Assembly (NCBI GenBank): GCA_905250115.1
Contig: CAJNOI010000020.1
Span: 627,306-691,305, forward strand
Direction of reading: 5' to 3'
From: Adineta steineri
Lineage: Eukaryota; Rotifera; Eurotatoria; Adinetida; Adinetidae
DNA: 64,000 nucleotides
Under the pieces are notes generated by a model. The model made no database searches. It was not told the DNA's origin and saw only the letters and a program-made list of their open reading frames with translations. Below are positions 1 through 11,801 of this stretch, piece after piece. Both the position numbers and the translations under genes were made by a program. The stretch's first letter is position 1. Every line of letters starts with the position of its first letter.

Positions 1-3000
1 CTAATAATCATATTTACTTCATATTTAAGTATTCCAAAATTAAAGAATGGTAATGAACGATTTTTTTCTTGTAAATTACGAAGAATATTACTTAATGCTG
101 ACATATTAAATGAATAAGTTGGTCCATCAGATTCTCCTGATGATCGATTACTATGTTAAGAAGAAATAGATAAAGTTCAAATTTTATTTTTTTTTGGTCT
201 ATTTACTGTGTTACTAATTGAGGATTAGCAATAACATTTTCTACTCTATTTAAATTTTGTAAACGAAATTCTAATGTATTTAAATGTGGTGATGAATCAA
301 CAAGTAAATTTAAAATAGCAGCTGGAAATGAAACAAGCATATCACCAAGAATTCGAATTTTCCATCTTGAAAGAAAAACGAAAAGATGTTATTCTTGTAA
401 AAAACAAATTCACTTTTTATTTTACTTGGTTTGATCATCACCAGACATCATAACATGAATTGTTTCTTGGAAGGCAACTGCTATTGGAATTTGATCAGTA
501 GCACCGAGTGTTAATGGAGACATTCGTTGATCTATTGATGGTGTAAAACTATTTGAAAAACCTGGAGTATTTGGAGCAATAAATGGTGTCATACGACCAT
601 TTGCAATTGTTGGGCCACTTATACTTGTAGTGGGTTGTTGTTGCTAAAAAGAAATGCAACATAAGAATTTAAAAAAATCATAATTTTTCTACTAAGTTGC
701 AAAATAAGCGCAAATAGAGATAGACTGATTGTAAATGATATTAATCAGTAATAAGAATATTCTTAGATGTATTATATGTCAATAGGATTTGACCGTTGTA
801 TATATAAATTGAATTATCAATGGAGAACATTGCCTTGTCTAACTTAGATAATTGTGCATAAAGCGATTAGTAAAACCTCATCACTATATGTTCGTGTACG
901 ATGCCATAATTTAATATTCAATGGAGGAATAAGTCGAGGAGGAAGTTCCGATTGATAATTGATAGTCTTTTGAAGAGTTATATTATTCATTGGAATACTA
1001 TCTAATGAATCTATCATAGTAGAAAAATGATTTTTTTAGATTATAAAATCGAATAATTTTACAAATCGATTCTGCATCATTAAATGAAAGACTAGATAAA
1101 CTTTCTCGTGCTGTATGAAATGAATGAATCGATGATTGTTTAATAAAACTATGATTCGTTATAAAACCAAAACTTGTCTTTGTAGTTATTGGTATATTCA
1201 ATCTAATTAATGGTGGAGAAATTTTTTGAAAAATAATTGGTGATTGTTTTGTTGATAATTTCCAAATTGAACGAATACGTTCAATAAGTGATAATCGTAT
1301 TTGAAAGATTTTTTTTGATGAATATTTTTTTTGTTGAAATGTCAAATGATGATTTAAATCTGATTTCGATTTTTTCATATTAAGATTATATTTATGTAAT
1401 TGAAAAATAGAAAAATTTTTTTCAGAAGAAAAATTCTTAAGCTAGAAAGAGAGATAACACACAGAATAAAAATTCAATAAAAAATATACGTACAAGTGAT
1501 TGACGAGTTCGAGGTGGTCGTGGAACTGCAAATGGAGCTGTTCTTGTTGTTGAATTTTCAATAGGAAATGTATTTGCTACTTCAGTATCATCCTCTGTTG
1601 ATGATATAGATGTTGTTTTATTAACTAAAAACAATATCGTAAATTTAAATATTTATTATTTTCTAAGGACATTTTTTTCATTGTTCAATATTTGAATTAT
1701 TTTTTTTTGTATTGTCTATTGATCTTTTAGAACAAATAGCAAAATCTATTCTTTTCATTGGGTGTTATATTTGTCTTTTATTTGTAATCTAACAAAAACT
1801 AACTGAACTCGAGGCAATGCCCTATCTCTATATGCTTAGAAAAAGCAAAACGTTCCATTAAGGAAATGATATTTCATGAATAAGGAAATAATAGCAGAAA
1901 AGAAAAAAAGGATCAAATTTTCTACTAATCATACTTTCTGTTGTGATTGTCATCGACCGAGGATTAACAAGTGCTGGTGGGATATTTTCTTGATGATTTG
2001 TAGACATACTCAATGATTTTGTACGTGATTCAATTCCATCAAATGTATTTACTAATGATGTGTGTGGTGGAGATGATGGAAGAGGACCAATATTATCTGT
2101 TGTGATACTTGTTGAGAGTGTTCTAAATAATAATATAATCATTTTTAAAAAGTAATTTATTTTCTCTTACGATGCTGGACGTGATGGAAGTGGTGGTGGT
2201 ATTCTTGCACCAATTTGTCCACTAGATACAGATTTACTCATATCTGGTACTTTCTATTAATAAATATAAAACAAAACTTTAGTTTTTTCTTATTACTAAA
2301 AATTTTCAAAACAAGAAATAGAAATTGTTATTTTTTCATGCAAAACAATGATTAAACAAAACAACAACTAATCTTTACCTCATCCTACAAATTAATTTAA
2401 TTATAGGAGAAAAATAAAAGAAAATATTGTTTATTTTTGATTATTTAAAATAAACTTACACGTCCTGTTGCTCGAGAATATGTAGCAAGATGTCCAATAT
2501 TTTTATCGACGAGCCGCATAACATTACTAATTTTTGTATCATCACTTTCTTCTGCTATAGGTGATTTTTGTGTTGTTGGATTGATTTTAAATTGTATTTT
2601 TGTTAGGGGAAGATCATAATCATCATCATCATCACTTGAATCACTTGTACTTGTAGATTTACGCATAGCTGATGATGAAAATGGAATTGTACTTTGACAT
2701 CCTGGTCGATTAATGCCAGTATTTGGAATAGTTGGACTTGATTTTGTATATGGTTCAGGTGTTGGCTGAAAAGAGAAAAAAAAAGCAGAAGAATAAAAAC
2801 ATGGAAAATCTTTTGATATTCTATTATTACACATTTATTTTTTGCTATATTTGTTGGTATTTCATTAATATTATCCATACTACCCATCATTTTATTAAAA
2901 TCATTTGTTTCATTAGCTGAATTAATTGAAGTATTATCATCATGAGGTTGTGATCGTGGTGTTTGATCATTTTTAGTTGATTTCGAATTATTTGATGTTT

Positions 3001-5450
3001 TTTTCTCACTTTTTTTATCTTTTTTATCTTTACGATTTGATGGCCAAAATCCTAATAGATAAATGTTTGTTTAGTATTTTTACATGCAAATAAGTACATT
3101 CAGCAAATTCTTTTTTTTTTCAATTAATTATTATAGCGTACCCTTGAATGCTGGTCGTCTGATTTTTACATCAAATGGATTAGATGTTTGTTCATTGCTA
3201 GGTTCATGTAAACGTGTCAGTGGATTATTGGGATTACTAAGACTCATTGGTGCATTATTAAAAAGCGAAGATGTTGTTTGATTATTAGATGATAAATGTT
3301 GTTGATTGATAGAAGGATTTGGAGCCAGAGCTAGACGATGTTTAATAATATGAGATAAATTAACAAAGCTCAAAAAAACAATTATTTATTGATTCTTCTA
3401 TCCTGTTATAAAGCAAAAATGCGCGCTTATTAGTTAAAATAAACCAAGAAAGGCATCTAATCATGCAGCAGGAAAAATAATTTTTGCGTGTTTGTAAGAA
3501 AAAAAAATGGCTTTTTATCTAATTGTTTCTTATGCTTCTGGTTTGCGTTTTATTTTTATTTTTTTTCCTGTACGCGTGCTTATATGTGTTATACAAACCA
3601 TGTAAAACTCTATAATGAGGATGATGAGCTGAATTTATTTATTAGAATTATCAAGAATACTAGACGACCGTAAAATTTACCTCGATTACTTTCAGTTTTT
3701 TTCATATTTGTTGTTGATGGCCAACCTGATAGCATTGTTGGTGATGATACAGGAAAATGTGCTGAAAATGTTGGTACACCTGGATCGGGTTGATCAAATA
3801 TAATTAATTCATCCGAAAGACCAGCTGCTGTATCGGGTGTTATTGATGAAGCAAGATTTGTTAAATGTAATGACGATTTAATATTATCTAATTCTTCAAA
3901 TTGTATCGCTGCTATAGAACGAAGAATGTCAAGGAGAAAATAAAAAGAAAAAATAGTTTGACTGATAGATAAGAATAAAAGGAAATTTACCAGGTCGTTC
4001 TATGCCTGTTTTTTTCAGTTCGACAAATGTTTCAATAAGATCAGTACCGGTAAATTGTTTTATTTTTTCATGAAAATCATTTTGTGCTATACGTGTTTGT
4101 TCATTATTACGTTTAAGTATTTCAGAATAATTTAATGAGAAACTAAGCATTTTGTCTACATGTTCACCTTCAAATTCTTGAAATTTTGTACAAGCTAAAC
4201 AAAAAATAGAATTTTTTTGTTATTTGTTTTAAAAATAGACTAGTTTATTCTTCTCAAACTGTGTACTTAGTAGTTATTAATCCGTTGGAACCCCCTGCTG
4301 TGATATTACTTAGATTAGAACGTGAAGGTAAAAGATTTTTGTCTAAGTATAATTATCATTATTTATATGAGTTTTAATTTTTTTGTATGTAAAATAAAAA
4401 TTCTTATCGGATTGTAACATTTTAATCTTATTGCCATTTAACCTTGAAACAAAACGATAGAAAAGGTTAAATACAATCATTATTGAAGCATCTTTGATTA
4501 TTATCGAGAATAAAAAAGAAGAAAAGAATTACCATCATAAAAACGTTTTTCAAATTCATTTCTTAATAAATTATATTTTTCAACTGATGTTTTATAATCA
4601 TCATGTGACTGACGAAATTTTTTTTCTAAACGTTCAAATTGTCTTGTTGATGATGTTAATGTATTAAATGCTGTTTGAGCAAGACTACTTGTTGTACTAT
4701 TATCTTGTGGTGTTGGTGTTGATGTTCCATTTGTTAAATTATGTCCTGTACGTTTAGCACGTTCATAATCTAAACCAATCGAATGATATTGTTCTTTCGC
4801 TTTATTTAATGTATTTAATGCATTATTTAATTGTGAAACAAGATCTGCTGTACGTAATATATCTGAATCTTTTTGTATAGATGTTTTAACTTTTTTTTGA
4901 TATGAATCATGATAATTATGAATTTCACGTAAAAGCTCTTGATAATATGTTACAGTTGTTGAATGCGATAAAGCTACTTTTTCTAATAAATCTCTTATTG
5001 ATTGCCATATTGGTGTAAATGTTCCAACATGTTGAACTTTTAATAATTGTGATTGTAAACGTGATAAATTTTTACAATATGTTGATTCATATTGTGAACT
5101 AAAATTTTCAATAAATAAATCTAGAAATATTTTGTTTGATAAAACAAAAAGTACCTTTCAGTTAGAAATCGTTGGAATTCTTCGATTGCTATTGCGCCAT
5201 TTTTGACATTTGTTGATAATACTTCAAAACCTCGATTACCTTCACCCCAAAACGTATCACTCCATCGAACCATAGGGAATAATACGATCTGAAATGTGTA
5301 GACAGAATTTCTATATTATTATTATTATTATTCTCGAACGAATAAAAAAAGAGAACATTTACTCTCGCTCGCTCTCATTCAACAATCTATAATTCATATA
5401 TGTGATTCGCTACTTACCATAGTTCTATTTCTATATATTGTAGCGCTCAT
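1..5450 (-). CDS. FCHO: FCHO1/FCHO2-like F-BAR endocytic adaptor (3' end outside window)
   Basis: Membrane-bending adaptor that starts clathrin-coated pits at the plasma membrane (family knowledge). The F-BAR part is in exons 5155-5288, 4533-5098 and 3991-4194: it opens with a DTFWGEGNRGFEVL-type motif, continues as long helices and ends in a GIERPG motif like the FCHO 'GKERPG'. Exons between about 1440 and 3911 give a low-complexity Ser/Thr/Asn linker with an Asp run near 2620 and a proline stretch near 2200. The mu-homology domain starts about 430-640 (IPIAVAFQETI) and continues with GDMLVSFPAAIL at about 290-360, running off the left edge. The first coding exon is probably 5418-5450, ending exactly at ATG before GTAAGT; an internal ATG at 5273 is the alternative start. 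The F-BAR carries a Ser/Thr-rich insertion near 4690-4760. My join between the exons ending at 3681 and starting near 3368 is out of phase, so a microexon may be missing there. Family call is secure; exon details are approximate. Confidence 0.93.
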
Positions 5451-6634
5451 TTACAAAGAGAGAATTCTTTTTATAATTCGAAAATGGCTACATATATATA
5501 TACGAAGACAAAGCAAATCAATTAGTTTTATTCATTTCATATTATTTGCATTGTTTGTATTGAATAATAAATAAATATTTTAATAAAGATCATATATCTT
5601 ATAACATCTCTTTGTTCTTCAATGCCATAAACAAACCACATATTTGAAATGTTAATCGAATCATAAAATATTTCCTTGATTTATATAATTTAACTTACTA
5701 TTTTTTTATCATTGATATTACTAACAAATAAATCTGTTATATAGGTTTATTATATTTACAAATAATAACGTTAAAAGCATCGATGTAGTATAAATAAAGA
5801 CTGAAATAGTGACTAGTTATTATCAAAAACTAATCTACATCATAAATCTCTTATATGTATATACTTGTCAGTTAAAAAAATACCAATAACAAGCAAATAT
5901 ACTTTTCAAATGTATAGATTGAATATATTCTATGAATAATAGCATAAAAAATTAATGATTATGTTATAGATATTCTTTTGAAATAACAAACAATTATTCT
6001 ATTCAATGAGATTCTATTAAGAGAAAGAAATTATAAATCAGTTTTCTACACTACTATAAAACATCTTACTGATTATATATTATAAATAAAATATAACATT
6101 ATCAATCTTATTTGCTGAATATCATATATATATTTTATGAATAGAATACTTATTATTCAAAAATATCTGTCAGATAAGTTTTAAGAATATTCTTCTTCAA
6201 AATTTTTGTTTGTGAATAAATCAATAATATCCTCGTTAGTTTTTCTTGATTTTTAAAGCACTGTAACAGATGAATTCTCAAATATTAATGTAAAATCTAA
6301 TTGATGCATTTACTTATATACTATTTTCAGGATCTTCGCTAGGAAGATTTAATCAAATTATCTTGTTCCTTTAATTTAGTCGATACAAAGCGACTGTCGA
6401 TGTGGGTGTGGACAAGAGATAAAGAAAAATATAATGACACCTAAATCTAAGCCCGTCAAATAACTTACTATAGTTTTCTTATTTATAAACATATTTATTT
6501 CATAGTTCTAACTAATCGAATACATTAAATAAAGTGACGTATAAAAAAAAGGTTTATTAGAGATATTAGTAATAGCAAACACATAATATAGAATAAGAAT
6601 GAACAATAAAAATATTTAAATATAGTGAGATCAA
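5451..6634. other. intergenic, AT-rich
   Basis: No coding signal recognised. It separates the 5' end of the FCHO gene from the 3' end of the FG-GAP gene. It contains a short CT-rich patch just left of it (about 5360-5380) and one G-rich motif, GATGTGGGTGTGG, at about 6398-6412, which belongs to the dispersed telomere-like modules reported below. Confidence 0.6.
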
Positions 6635-9600
6635 TTAACAAGTTTGTAATAAAATCTTTAAATTGTCATCACCATAGTTAGCGACCGCAAAATCTAGTTT
6701 TGTATCATTGTTGAAATCACCAACAACAACAGAAAATGGAGCAGATCCATAACTAACTAAATATACTTTTGAATCTGTAAATCTACCACCACCAGATCCA
6801 AACAATATAACTACGTTACTAGCACGATAATTAGCGACAATGATATCTAATAAGGCGTCATTATTAAAATCACCAATAGCAACTGAGTAAGGTTCAGCAT
6901 TAATTCCAGTTGAATATATTGTTTGATTTGCAAAAGATCCATTGCCGTACCCGAGAAAGACACTAATATTACTATCATTAATATTAGTAACAATAATATC
7001 TAATCGATTATCATTGTTTAAATCAGCAACAGCTAAAGACCATGGACCAGAGCCAGTTGCAAATGTTGTTTGATTTAAAAAAGAAATATTGCCAAATCCA
7101 AGAAAAATACCAATATTATTGGTGCCAGAATTCGCGACAGCAATATCCATGTAAGTGTCATTGTTAAAATCGCCAACGACAGATGATCGCGGAACAGACT
7201 TGTTACCAGTTATCAGTGTCGTTTGGTATTGAAAGCCCATATTTAAGTAACCAAGAAAAATACTTACACTGTTGCCACCACTACTAGCAGAGACGATATC
7301 CAGCCGAGTGTCATTGTTGAAATCACCAACAGCTACGGAAAATGACTGGAAGCCATTTGAATACGTATTGTGATTTTCAAAAGAACCATTGTTATATCCG
7401 AGAAGTATACTTACAGTGTCAGCACCCCAATTGACAACGATAATATCCAATCGAGTGTCATTGTTGAAATCACCAACAGCTACAGAAACTGGATTAGTGC
7501 CAGTTGAATAGGTAGTTTGATTTGCAAAAGAACCATTGCCATATCCAAGAAATACACTGACAGTGTTGTCATTCTGATTGGCAACGACGATATCCAATCG
7601 AGCATCATTGTCGAAATTACCAACAGCTACAGAAGCTGGCTGAGAGCCAGTTGGATATGTAGTTTGATTTTCAAAAAAATCATCACCATATCCGAGAAGT
7701 ACACTTAAAGTGTCGGCACGCCAATTGGCAACGACAATATCCAGTCGAGTATCATTGTTGAAATCGCCAACAGCTACAGAAACTGGTCCAGAGCCAGTTA
7801 AATATGTAGTTTGATTTGCAAAAGAACCATTGCCATATCCGAGAAGTACACTGACAGTGCTGTCAAAGCTATTGGCAACAACGATATCCAATCGAGCATC
7901 ATTGTCGAAATCACCAACAGCTACAAACTCTGGTTTATTGCCAGTTGAATACGTAGATCGATTTGCAAAAGAACCATTGCCATATCCGAGAAGTACACTT
8001 ATAGTGTTGTCATACCGATTGGCAACGACGATATCCAGTCGAGCGTCATTGTTGAAATCACCAACAGCTACAGAATATGGACCAATACCAGTTGAATAAG
8101 TAGTCTGATTTGCAAAAGAACCATTGCCATATCCGAGAAGTACACTTACAGTGTCGGCATGCCAATTGGCAACGACAATATCCAGTCGAGTGTCATTGTT
8201 GAAATCGCCAACAGCTACAGACTGTGGATTATTACCAGTTGGATATGTAAGTTGATTTCTAAAAGCGCCAGTATCAAATGCAACAAATATATCTATATTA
8301 TCAGTATTGTCATATGCAACAATAATTTGTGATTGGCCGTCATTGTCGAAATCACCAGTAGTAACAACTACAGGAGCGAAAGCCAAGTTAGATCCATCAG
8401 TTACTTGATGTGTAAATTTTCCCCTTCCGTTTCCTACAAACATATCAATGTTTTTACTACCATAATTAGCTACAGCAAAATCATGTTGACCATCATTATT
8501 GAAATCACCTATGGCAAGCGAATATGGATTTGAGCCTGTTGGAAACGTTTTTTGCTCTAAAAATGATCCACTACCATTTCCAAGAAGTACACCTATATCA
8601 TTAGTGCCATAATTAACGACGACAAGATCTAACATCGTATCATTGTTAAAATCTTTGACAGCAACATATTGTAGACGAGAACCACCACCAGACGCAATTG
8701 TTATTTCGTTGCCTAAAGATCCTTTGCTATAATGCAGCAAGACACCTATAGTATTGAGGTTTCGACTAGCACCAACAATATCTAACCGAGTGTCCTTATT
8801 GAAATCACCAACTGCTAGAGAAGATGGGTAAATGCCAATGTCATATTTAATATTATTTGCAAAGTAACCATTGCCATATCCGAGACGTACACTTACAAGG
8901 CCTCCATACTCATTAACAACAGCGATATCTAGTAGAGTGTCGTTGTTAAAATCACCAACAGCTACAGAATGTGGCCCATAGCCAGTTGCAAACGTTGCTT
9001 GATTTGTAAAAAAACCATTGCCATATCCGAGAAGTACACTGACAGTGTTGTCACCCTCATTGGCAACGACGATATCCAATCGAGTGTCATTGTTGAAATC
9101 ACCAACAGCTACAGAAACTGGCTGAGAGCCAGTTGAATATGTAGTTTGATTTGCAAAAGAACCATTGCCATATCCGAGAAGTACACTTACGGTGTTGTCA
9201 CCCTGATTGGCAACAACGATATCCAGTCGAGTGTCATTGTTAAAATCACCAACATCTACAGAAACTGGCTGAGAGCCAGTTGAATATGTAGTTTGATTTT
9301 CAAAATAACCATTGCCATATCCGAGAAGTACACTTGTAGTATTGCTATAGAAATTAGTAACGACAATATCCAGTCGAGTATCATTGTTGAAATCACCAAC
9401 AGCGACAGATTGTGGATAATAGCCAGTTAAACAGATAGTTTGATTTGCAAAAGAACCATTGCCATATCCAAGAAATACACTGACAGTGCTGTCAAAGCTA
9501 TTGGCAACAACGATATCCAATCGAGCATCATTGTCGAAATCACCAACAGCTACAGAAGATGGATAAGTGCCAGTTGGATATGTAGTTTGATTTGCAAAAG

Positions 9601-10870
9601 AACCATTGCCATATCCGAGAAGTACACTTGCAGTGTTGTCATACAGATTGGCAACGACGATATCCAGTCGAGCGTCATTGTTGAAATCACCAACAGCTAC
9701 AGAATATGGACCAATACCAGTTGAATACGTAATTTGTGGTTCGAAGCCTTCATCATAACCAAAGAGAATACCTATACTGCCAGTATCATTGCTGATGATA
9801 ATAACGTCAAGTAGATTATCTTGATTGAAATCAACTACAGCAAGCGAGATTGAAGAAGAAGAACCGGTTGAATTCATTACTGGTTCAGAAAAACTGCCAT
9901 TACCAAGTCCCAGTAACATTGCTATGTTATTTGTACCTTTATTACTGACAACTAAATCAAGTCGATTATCTTTATTAAAATCGCCAAGATCAATAGAATA
10001 TGGTGAAGAAGTATTAAGTGAGTATGTTGTTTGACTTGTAAAAATACCGTTGATGTTACCTAGAAGTACACCTACATTGTTAGTTCCATAATTAGCGACA
10101 GCGATATCCAATAAATTGTCATCATTAAAATGACCAACGATGAGTGAATATGGATGTGAATTAATTCCAGTGGAAAATATTTGTTGATGTAAAAAGGTTC
10201 TGTTGCCATTTCCAATAAATATAACTAATTTATTTGTACCGTAATTTGCAATAGCAAGATCTAAATGATTATCATTGTTAAAGTCTGCACTGATGACCGA
10301 GAATGGCGAAGAATCATAGCCGGTTGAAATTGTCATTGGATATGCAAAACGTCCATCTCCAGATCCATAAAATATGCTAATACTATCAGTTCCATAATTA
10401 GCTGTAACGATATCGAGTGAGGTGTCATTATCCAGATCAGTTACATGTATCCAGACTGGACGAGATGAACCAGTTGAGATTACTGTTGTATTAGTAAAAG
10501 AACCGTTTCCCAGTCCAAGAAATACACCGATGCTGTTAGTACCGAAATATGCGACAGCAATATCCGTGTGATGATCGTTGTTAAAATCGCCGATCGCTAC
10601 CATGTATGGAGCAGAATATAAACCAGTCGAGTATCTCATTTCACTTGCAAAAGCACCATTATTGTATCCAAGAAATACAGATATACTATCAACAAGATGA
10701 TTGGCAACAACAATATCGACTAACTCGTCATCATTGAAATCGCCAACGGCAACAGATCGAGGGCCAAAACTGTATTCAACTGGATTTTGAGGAGTTTGTA
10801 CAAATATTAGTTCACATTGTTGGACTAAATAAAAATAGATAAATAATCTAATTATTCTTATTGAATTCAT
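6635..10870 (-). CDS. FG-GAP/VCBS repeat protein with 28 propeller blades
   Basis: Uninterrupted reading frame of about 1,410 residues from ATG 10870. It has a hydrophobic N-terminal segment (IRIIRLFIYFYLV) that could be a signal peptide or anchor. It then holds 28 FG-GAP/VCBS repeats of about 49-52 residues, each with a calcium-loop motif of the form GDFNNDxRLDIVVAN followed by LLGYGNGSF. The repeats resemble integrin-alpha and bacterial VCBS beta-propellers. At seven blades each, 28 would make four propellers (inference). N-glycosylation sequons (NQT, NGS, NDT) are frequent, consistent with a secreted or extracellular protein. Repeats 8-13 and 18-24 are nearly identical at DNA level, while the outer repeats are diverged. 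The lack of introns contrasts with neighbouring genes. A 3' splice site just upstream (AG at 10889-10888) allows an extra 5' exon. The ligand is unknown. Confidence 0.9.
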   Translation of the reverse strand: MNSIRIIRLFIYFYLVQQCELIFVQTPQNPVEYSFGPRSVAVGDFNDDELVDIVVANHLVDSISVFLGYNNGAFASEMRYSTGLYSAPYMVAIGDFNNDHHTDIAVAYFGTNSIGVFLGLGNGSFTNTTVISTGSSRPVWIHVTDLDNDTSLDIVTANYGTDSISIFYGSGDGRFAYPMTISTGYDSSPFSVISADFNNDNHLDLAIANYGTNKLVIFIGNGNRTFLHQQIFSTGINSHPYSLIVGHFNDDNLLDIAVANYGTNNVGVLLGNINGIFTSQTTYSLNTSSPYSIDLGDFNKDNRLDLVVSNKGTNNIAMLLGLGNGSFSEPVMNSTGSSSSISLAVVDFNQDNLLDVIIISNDTGSIGILFGYDEGFEPQITYSTGIGPYSVAVGDFNNDARLDIVVANLYDNTASVLLGYGNGSFANQTTYPTGTYPSSVAVGDFDNDARLDIVVANSFDSTVSVFLGYGNGSFANQTICLTGYYPQSVAVGDFNNDTRLDIVVTNFYSNTTSVLLGYGNGYFENQTTYSTGSQPVSVDVGDFNNDTRLDIVVANQGDNTVSVLLGYGNGSFANQTTYSTGSQPVSVAVGDFNNDTRLDIVVANEGDNTVSVLLGYGNGFFTNQATFATGYGPHSVAVGDFNNDTLLDIAVVNEYGGLVSVRLGYGNGYFANNIKYDIGIYPSSLAVGDFNKDTRLDIVGASRNLNTIGVLLHYSKGSLGNEITIASGGGSRLQYVAVKDFNNDTMLDLVVVNYGTNDIGVLLGNGSGSFLEQKTFPTGSNPYSLAIGDFNNDGQHDFAVANYGSKNIDMFVGNGRGKFTHQVTDGSNLAFAPVVVTTGDFDNDGQSQIIVAYDNTDNIDIFVAFDTGAFRNQLTYPTGNNPQSVAVGDFNNDTRLDIVVANWHADTVSVLLGYGNGSFANQTTYSTGIGPYSVAVGDFNNDARLDIVVANRYDNTISVLLGYGNGSFANRSTYSTGNKPEFVAVGDFDNDARLDIVVANSFDSTVSVLLGYGNGSFANQTTYLTGSGPVSVAVGDFNNDTRLDIVVANWRADTLSVLLGYGDDFFENQTTYPTGSQPASVAVGNFDNDARLDIVVANQNDNTVSVFLGYGNGSFANQTTYSTGTNPVSVAVGDFNNDTRLDIIVVNWGADTVSILLGYNNGSFENHNTYSNGFQSFSVAVGDFNNDTRLDIVSASSGGNSVSIFLGYLNMGFQYQTTLITGNKSVPRSSVVGDFNNDTYMDIAVANSGTNNIGIFLGFGNISFLNQTTFATGSGPWSLAVADLNNDNRLDIIVTNINDSNISVFLGYGNGSFANQTIYSTGINAEPYSVAIGDFNNDALLDIIVANYRASNVVILFGSGGGRFTDSKVYLVSYGSAPFSVVVGDFNNDTKLDFAVANYGDDNLKILLQTC

Positions 10871-11399
10871 AGAATCATAGGTAATTTCTGAGTACAATAA
10901 AAAATATTAAGTAGATGGCATGTGCACTTATTCATTTTTTTCCATTTACTGTAAAATTGTTTAAAAATAACGCATTGTTTCGGAGTAAGAAGAAATTATA
11001 TTAATGCCTAAAATTATATGTTTAAGCTACGTTTCTTCTCAATCACATAATTTCTTCTGTAGACTATTCTTAGCTACAAATTCAATACAATGATAAAATT
11101 CTTCAACTGTGGTGGATGAAATCAAATGAATATTAGTCCTGTTCTATGACGATAATGAAATGTTCATCGACAATTTTCGATGGAGAAATATGGAACCATC
11201 TATTGACTGTTACTTTTCTTCTCCAGAAACCTACACTGATACTATTATTAGGAATGCACAGGTTAGCCCTATAAGATAATGTAATACATAAGGAACTTCA
11301 AAATACTTAAACAAATACAGTAATATATTAGTTATCGATCCTGATATATCATTTGAATTAATTAATTAATATCATATATGAAAAAAAATCAGAACATAC

Positions 11400-11514
11400 C
11401 CTTTGCTTTCGGTGAAGTGAAGCAAACGACCAATATACTAACAATCATTGCTAGACTTGTGAAGAGAACAAATATACCCACAGCTGTTGCAGTTCGATGT
11501 CTTGACCAACGCGA
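11400..11514 (-). CDS. possible 5' exon with membrane anchor, cut by assembly gap
   Basis: Minus-strand reading from the gap edge gives a basic stretch (RWSRHRTATA) then a hydrophobic helix (GIFVLFTSLAMIVSILVVCF) and ends in SPKAK plus one base before a GTATGT donor (11399). Its leftover single G joins in phase to the two bases after the acceptor at 10888, giving Glu and continuing into the FG-GAP frame. This supports, but does not prove, a type II membrane-anchored form. Against it, the downstream segment also has a hydrophobic stretch. The 5' part lies in the N run. Confidence 0.5.
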
Positions 11515-11614
11515 NNNNNNNNNNNNNNNNNNNNNNNNNNNNNNNNNNNNNNNNNNNNNNNNNNNNNNNNNNNNNNNNNNNNNNNNNNNNNNNNNNNNNN
11601 NNNNNNNNNNNNNN
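11515..11614. other. assembly gap (100 N)
   Basis: Run of exactly 100 N, a conventional size for unknown gap length. It truncates the putative anchor exon to its left. Confidence 0.99.
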
Positions 11615-11801
11615 AAAAAAAACACGCATACATATAGAATAATCTTTAAACAATAAGATATACAATATGTATGTTAGTTTAGAAAATCTAACTGATAGAA
11701 TAATATCTTTTCTTTTCCTTTTTTTTGTTTTAATATAGAGTAAATAAAATATTTACAAATAAACACAAACACATATATAACGATCAAATACAATGAAATT
11801 G

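Noticed and set aside
7517-10034. Plus-strand open stretches opposite the FG-GAP gene
   Set aside because: They are the antisense of the repeated blades; the periodic coding signal and calcium-loop motifs are on the minus strand.
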